Assembly (NCBI GenBank): GCA_964036195.1
Contig: OZ038456.1
Coordinates: 5,270,001 to 5,334,000 of the forward strand
Reading direction: 5' to 3'
Origin: Sphaerolaimus hirsutus
Taxonomy: Eukaryota > Nematoda > Chromadorea > Monhysterida > Sphaerolaimidae
DNA: 64,000 nucleotides
Notes under the pieces: generated by a model
Databases searched by the model: none
The model's input: the letters and a program-made list of their open reading frames with translations, nothing else
Told to the model about the DNA's origin: nothing
Position numbers and translations under genes: made by a program
In this document: positions 58,561 to 64,000 of the stretch, piece after piece
How the letters are laid out: each line of letters opens with the position of its first letter
Numbering within the stretch: position 1 is the first letter of the stretch

Positions 58561-59019
58561 CATGTGCAATTGCATTCTTGGGAAGCAACTTTGCCATCTA
58601 CTAACCCTGTTTGTCAAGATTGTGGATCGTGTTTGTAAAGGGCATTTGTACTAATAAATAGTGACTGCATTGTGTGCAAAAACACACACGAATTGGGCAC
58701 AATGAGGCCTGTGATTGTGCGTCCTATCTTTTACATTAGGCATACCTAGCACGCAATTCTTTCACAATTGTATATGTTTTGATGGATAAAAGGAATTTCA
58801 CCCCCAAACACTGTCACTTAAGTGTGAAGGAAATTATAAAAACCTTTGAATATACTTTTCTATCAAACATCTGAGGGAAGGATATATTTTATACCTTACT
58901 TTACTATTCATACATACTATTTCAGGGTAAAGTATATCAGGTAAATATTTATGATCTTATTACTACTGTTAAATATTTAATTACTCGATACATATTAGGA
59001 GTGGTGTCAATGGCACAAC

Positions 59020-59270
59020 GCACACTGAAATTTTGCGTTCAGCGTTTGAACGTTTTTGGACGCTGAATTACAAACGCTGAAATCAAAATCTAAAGAATGC
59101 AATTTTTTCGAAGCGTAAATAATCGGCTCGCATGCAAATTTCACAAGATAACTTAAATTTCGAATTTTTTACGCTTAAAAAACGTTGTTTTCTCTAGTTT
59201 TTCATTTCAGCGTTTGTAGTTCAGGAGCGTTGAAAAACGTTCGAACGCTGAACGCTTAATTTCAGTGTGC
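59020..59270. mobile_element. Palindromic MITE, GCACACTGAAATT ends, copy D
   Basis: Counterpart of 36627-36877 with few substitutions. Confidence 0.75.
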
Positions 59271-59310
59271 GGTGCGCGTGCGGCAATGTGCCTGCACACA
59301 GAGTTGTCAC

Positions 59311-60444
59311 CAACGATGGGTAAGTTCTCAAATAAAAAACACTTTCTGTGTTTTGAGTTTTTCAAAAATGAATACCTGTGTTTTGAGTTTTTTTCATGAA
59401 AAAAACTTGAGTTTTATTTCAGTGTTTTTTGAAAAAACTCAAGTTTTCCTGTAAGAACTCAAGTTTTTTGGTAAAAACTCAAGTTTTTTTTGGTAAAAAC
59501 TCAAGTTTTTTAGTAAAGACTCAAGTTTTTTGGTAAAAACTCAAGTTTTCTTACAAAAAGTTGCATTTTACAGCATTTTGATGTGAAAACAGGGGTTTTC
59601 TTATCATATATAGGTTTTGCTATAGGTTTTGCTGATATAGATGTTCCACATATTGAGGATCTGCATATTTGTTCACGTGTCAAAAAGTCCACAAAAATGT
59701 CCACAAAATCAAAAAAATTAGCATGTCCACTCCACAGCATAAGCATAAACAAAATGTCAAAAAAAACGACAATTCTAACTGTACAATAAAATACTTCAAT
59801 GGATGTGCACTGCATGTTGTACTGTGTGATTAAACTGCAACTATACTTGAACATGCACATCCGTTGAAGCCTTCAACATATCTGAACTACTTACCCGTCC
59901 CAAAACACCTCATATTAAATTTCAACAAAAAATCACGTTCAAGAGAAAATGGGTTCATATGGAGATGCCTAGCGCCCAATATCCTGGGCACTGGCTTAAG
60001 GGACCCTCCACACTGTCAGTGGACACTGGCATGCTAAGTACACTGCCTTGTCTCCAAAACCACACCAAAACTTGACAGCAGCTAAATCTTTTTTCTTCAT
60101 CAAATCATCACATTTTTTTTGCAAAAACCATGTCAGCTCATCAGAAACATGTTTATTGAGAGCCTGATTAACTGACTCATGTAAATACATATAAAAATAC
60201 TATACACACATACATTATGTATGTTCATACTCACATTGTTCAGTTAAAATCATGTGCCTGAAAAAAAAAACTCAAAAAACATTTCCGTATTTTCTGTGTT
60301 TCCGTGTTTCCGTGTTCTCTGAAAAAAACTCATTTGAGTTTCCGTGTTTTTCAAAATTGCTGAGTTTCCGTGTTTCCGTGTTAAACAAAAACACGGAAAC
60401 TCATTGAGTTTCCGTATTTAATATGTGTGTTTTTGCCATCGTTG
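59311..60444. mobile_element. hAT-like CAACGATGG element (1134 bp), absent from copy C
   Basis: CAACGATGGGTAAGTTCTCA to TGTGTTTTTGCCATCGTTG with perfect 8 bp duplication gttgtcac (59303-59310, 60445-60452). Copy C has the unoccupied gttttcac at 36910-36917. Arms are AAACTCAAGTTTTTT and TTTCCGTGTTTCCGTG repeats; the core (59570-60250) has open frames on both strands (e.g. minus 60190-59996) without a recognisable transposase motif. Confidence 0.94.
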
Positions 60445-61077
60445 GTTGTCACCGTGACTTCGTGTGAAAACTGAAATTTTTTCAAATACAAATTAATGAA
60501 CACGGTTGAATGATTTGATTTGATTCAAATTTGAATTTAAATTAAGGAAAGTTAAAATTTGTAAATTTGAAAACTAGAACACATAAAGCATACAAAAAGA
60601 GTAGGCTAGATGTGGCCATGTGGCCATTTCAGTTTTCACATCGGTCACGGTGAAAACTAGTGTGTGTAGGGCCAATGGAACAAATTGCACTGCCGACTTT
60701 TATTTTCTGTTGGGTACATTTCTGTCATTTAATTAGAATGCACTTTCTTGAGAGTCTAATAGCAATTACCGGTATTTGAACCTAATTACATACTGCATAT
60801 AAATACCGGTTTATTTATTTATTTATATATTTAATTTTTGATTAAATATCATGGTAAATTTGATGTGTCCCTCGTTCCAGACTCCCTTTATCTGAAGCTT
60901 AATATCGGATTTATGTAAATTTATTACTGTGACAGAATTCTGGCCGACCTTACTAACATCACCTAGCTAATTTCATTTTGGGATAATATCTTTACCACCG
61001 GCACCGCGGTTGCATCCATTAATTGTAATGTCACATCACAGGTGCTATTTATACCTTGGTTGTTGTCGCGCACGCAT

Positions 61078-62073
61078 GGGGGCAGTCCCAGACCCTGTAA
61101 AAGACCCTGTAAAATGTCATATGTATCCAAATCTTGTGTTTGTGATCTTTTGTAGGCTATTTACACAGGCCCTGGCCGGGGACCGGTCCCCAGCAAAAAA
61201 AATTAAAATTGTCAAATGTCAGTAATTGGTGTGTATGGGTTGATTGCATCTAAATTAGGTTAATTAACACCAAATTTTGCATGCACAAAATTTCTGCAAC
61301 ACGGTTACACACACCCATGCATATTTTTTGGGGTGTGTGTAAATTTATTTTGATTTGTCTCAAATTTGGCATGCGTGTACTCCTTCGCTTAGTGAGTTCA
61401 CATGCCAAATTTCAGCTCAGGGCGATTAGTGAATCCTATTTTAGTTGAGTATCCTATTGAGTTCCCTGCTGGGGACAAACATACCCAGTAGGGGACCAAA
61501 ATCCTTTGTTTACTGAAAAAAAAATTTCTCAAGTTTGACCCAGGCTGGGGCCATTTTGACATTGCCGGACCGGTCCCCTTGAGGATTTTGATCACTATAC
61601 AAAAATACAGTGATCGACAAAAATTAAAGTATCAATAAAAAAAGAACTGGTAACCACGCTGAGGTGAAATTTGGCATGCGTACCCACTAAACGAAGGAGT
61701 ACACACATGCCAAAATTCAGACAAATCCAAAAAATTATACACTCCCCCAAAGAAAATGCATCAGCACGTGTAAGTGTCTTGCAAAAATTTTGTGCCTGCT
61801 AATTTGGTGATAATTCACCTAATTAACATGCAAACGACCCATACATGCCAATTACAGACTTTTGACAATATTAATTTTTTGCTGGGGACCGGTCCCCCGC
61901 CGGGGCCTGTGTAAATAGCCTCTTTTGTATCCCGATCATATGTTTTTGTATCAAAACCTTATGTACAAATGCAAGATCTGTATACGAAAAAATGAGATAT
62001 GAATACTATAAAATAAGATTTACATGACGCATGACATTTTACAGGGTCTTTTACAGGGTCTGGGACTGGCACC
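61078..62073. repeat. CCCTGTAAAA-family inverted repeat, copy D, split by a Mutator-like element
   Basis: Same ends as 37551-37772; enlarged by the 766 bp insertion at 61155-61920. Confidence 0.75.
61155..61920. mobile_element. Mutator-like element with 9 bp duplication, absent from copy C (766 bp)
   Basis: GGCTATTTACACAGGCCCTG to CGGGGCCTGTGTAAATAGCC with perfect 9 bp duplication tcttttgta (61146-61154, 61921-61929). Copy C has tcttatgta once (37619-37627). Subterminal GGGGACCGGTCCCC is itself palindromic. The halves are partly inverted copies (AATTTTGCATGCACAAAATT and its counterpart near 61790). A 9 bp duplication points to the MULE superfamily. Confidence 0.9.
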
Positions 62074-62281
62074 CGACAAGTGGTAATAGCATTTATAATA
62101 TCGTGAACGGAAAGAAATTAACCAAGTACAGATGCAAATTAATTCTGGCTCAATCCCCTATTTAGGATGTCTGATTGCATATCGCTAGAATGACATTTCT
62201 GTTATTCCGGGCACATTCGGAATGACCTATCTGCATCTGAATACATACATATGCAAATGACCACATTGCACCCCCATGGTA

Positions 62282-62651
62282 CCGTATAATTTCCACCATT
62301 TGAATAGTTCCCCCTTTGTTAGACGAGTGAGGAAAAAAAAAATTCCTCCCCTCGCAAAAATTCCCCCTTATTTATTTACGGTACGGCCATACGATCAATT
62401 TGTTTTGTCCAATTTGAACCAAAATGTTAGTGTGTTTATAAAGCATATTTTCTGGAATGACTTGATAGAAACATGCTTTTGAATTGAAAATTTTGACGAA
62501 AAAATAATACTCCTTTTGAATAATTCCTCCCCCCTCGAATAGCCCCCCTCGAATAGCGCCCCCCCCCTCGAATAGCGCCCCCCTCGAATAGCCCCCCCAA
62601 AAAGTATGCCAAAAAATAATTACCCCGGGGGAATTATTCGAGTAAAAACGG
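62282..62651. mobile_element. CCGTATAATTTCC MITE, copy D
   Basis: Counterpart of 37988-38762 without the nested Harbinger-like element; right end AATTATTCGAGTAAAAACGG. TCGAATAGCCCCCC block is repeated more times than in C. Confidence 0.82.
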
Positions 62652-62912
62652 TAAATACAGCAAATATGCATTACATATTACATAAACATGTTTATAAGTG
62701 TCCATGCATCTCATTCTCGTGTGCACATGCATTTCCCTTCTTCCAGTGATAGAGTAGGCTCGTGTAATGAAGTGTTTTGCACATAAAAAATGCCAGTGTA
62801 TGTATTCATACTTGCCGAACGGCGGCTGGCATAATTTACTGCCTGCATCATTGCTTCCTTTCCAGCGCGCTGCTGGGGTTCCCTAAGTTTGTTTTTGTTG
62901 CACATAACTAAG

Positions 62913-63412
62913 TGTGCAATTGGCCCTGTGCCGACGGCCATGTAAACCCGCTGGTCATGTAGACCCGGCTGCCATGTAATTCTAACCGCTGACCCTGTAG
63001 CCATGACGTTTTTTTTGTGTCCCTTTTCACTTTTTGAAGTGTTGAACACATTTGAAAAAAGTCAAATATGGTCAAGTAATGTCATTTCTTAACACATTTG
63101 ACTTTACTCAGATGTGTTCAGCACTTTATAAAGTGAAAAGTCATAAAAACGTTAAAAAGAGACATTGCTTTGACGTTTTTTGTCACTTGTCACTTGATAA
63201 AGTGAAAAATGTTCCTTGAATAAAGTCAAAATATGATGAGTGAGGACATTTCTTATCGTATTTTGACTTTATTCAAGGAATATGATCACTTTATCAAGTG
63301 ACAAAAAACGCCAACAAAGAAGCGCCGCTACATGACCAGCGGGTAAAATTAAATGGCGGCCGAGTCTACATGGCCGGCCGGTTACATGGCCAGGGAGCCT
63401 ACGTCGTGCAAT
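62913..63412. mobile_element. Inverted-repeat element with TACATGGCC arrays (copy D)
   Basis: GTGCAATTGGCCCTGTGCCG...GGCCATGTAAACCCGCTGGT at the left is complemented by ACCAGCGGGTAAAATTAAAT...ACGTCGTGCAATTTAAC at the right; between them are two hairpins (63018-63145 and 63172-63310). Copy C has only the right half. Confidence 0.65.
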
Positions 63413-64000
63413 TTAACAGTGTTTGCTTGCTTTTGGGTATTTTTCAGGGAATTTTTTTCATTTGCCTGTTTTTCTCGAAACAGTGTGCCCACAACAGAAT
63501 GGATTCGTGGTTGTTTTCTCCCCCCATTTGATTTTAGAAAGGGTAAAATTCTTGTTTTTATTCAGCTTTGATGAAAAACATGTTTGACTATTGGCCAGTT
63601 AGAAGTGACCAGTGAAGGGTTCTCAATTCAAGAGGGCACCTTTTTAAGACTTAAAGTTAAAGTTAAATATTTATATAGGGAATGAATGTGCTTATGATAT
63701 CAGTAATCAAACACACATTCTACATGCTATACCCCAAAAATGTTTAGGAAAAGTCGAGTTCTTTCACCTGATAAATACATTTACTGATGGGACTTACGCT
63801 AAACAGTGGGTGTTGCTATATTTTGAGGAATAATGTCACTTGAAAAAGTATACACTTAATTCACCCATAGATGGAGCAATGTCAAGTGAATTTAGAAGAA
63901 TAAAAACAAATTGCTATTTATTCGGATGGGATATGGTAGATTGGAATGTCAAGTGTTCGTTCAGCGCAGCATATGGCTGATGTGTGGAAGTTATGAATGA

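Larger units (their letters stand above)
58782..64000. repeat. Second duplicated pair, copy D (runs past window end)
   Basis: Collinear with copy C from GATGGATAAAAGG onward; the last window bases match C at about 42870, so homology probably continues. Confidence 0.92.

Overview
This is a eukaryotic, almost certainly animal, nuclear window. It holds one spliced protein gene with GT-AG introns, no operons or other prokaryotic gene layout, and a very dense load of short inverted-repeat transposons and satellites. The gene (2835-4385) is a three-exon CNRIP1 (cannabinoid receptor-interacting protein 1) orthologue that reads out at 164 aa, the length of the vertebrate protein. CNRIP1 is an animal family, so a metazoan, probably a highly polymorphic invertebrate with a transposon-rich genome, is the best reading. 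I cannot name the species. Nearly all other open reading frames lie inside repeats and are not real genes.

Layout. 1-2834: upstream sequence with three small elements. 2835-4385: CNRIP1, with a TA-flanked element in intron 1 and another 43 bp past the stop. 4984-9970: mixed repeats, including a 1.2 kb hAT-like composite. 9973-20920 (copy A) and about 22148-30980 (copy B) are the same sequence in direct orientation, separated by about 1.2 kb and an assembly gap; they differ by presence or absence of at least six elements. 30981-36388: mostly unique AT-rich DNA with scattered elements. 36389-42870 (copy C) and 58782-64000 (copy D, running off the window) are a second duplicated pair, again differing by whole-element insertions. 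42871-53160: more elements, including a mariner-like transposase remnant. 53160-58560: two satellite blocks, one with an exact 537 bp higher-order period. Three 200 bp N gaps are present (8218, 21943, 51824).

The elements fall into families that can be defined from this window because duplicated flanks and empty sites are visible: (1) hAT-like, 8 bp target duplications, ends TAGTGATG, TAGGGTTCAAAC, TAGGGTGTCAAA, CAGAGTTG or CAACGATGG; (2) TA-flanked Tc1/mariner-like, ends CCGTATTT, AACACCTTCCCGG or CAGGGGTGGGCATC; (3) a 9 bp duplication Mutator-like element; (4) TTA-flanked PIF/Harbinger-like palindromes; (5) a family of inverted repeats built on CCCTGTAAAA. None carries an intact transposase. 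The most unusual property is that in several unrelated hAT-like families most or all of the interior is a degenerate array of the element's own subterminal motif, and that elements are nested several deep.
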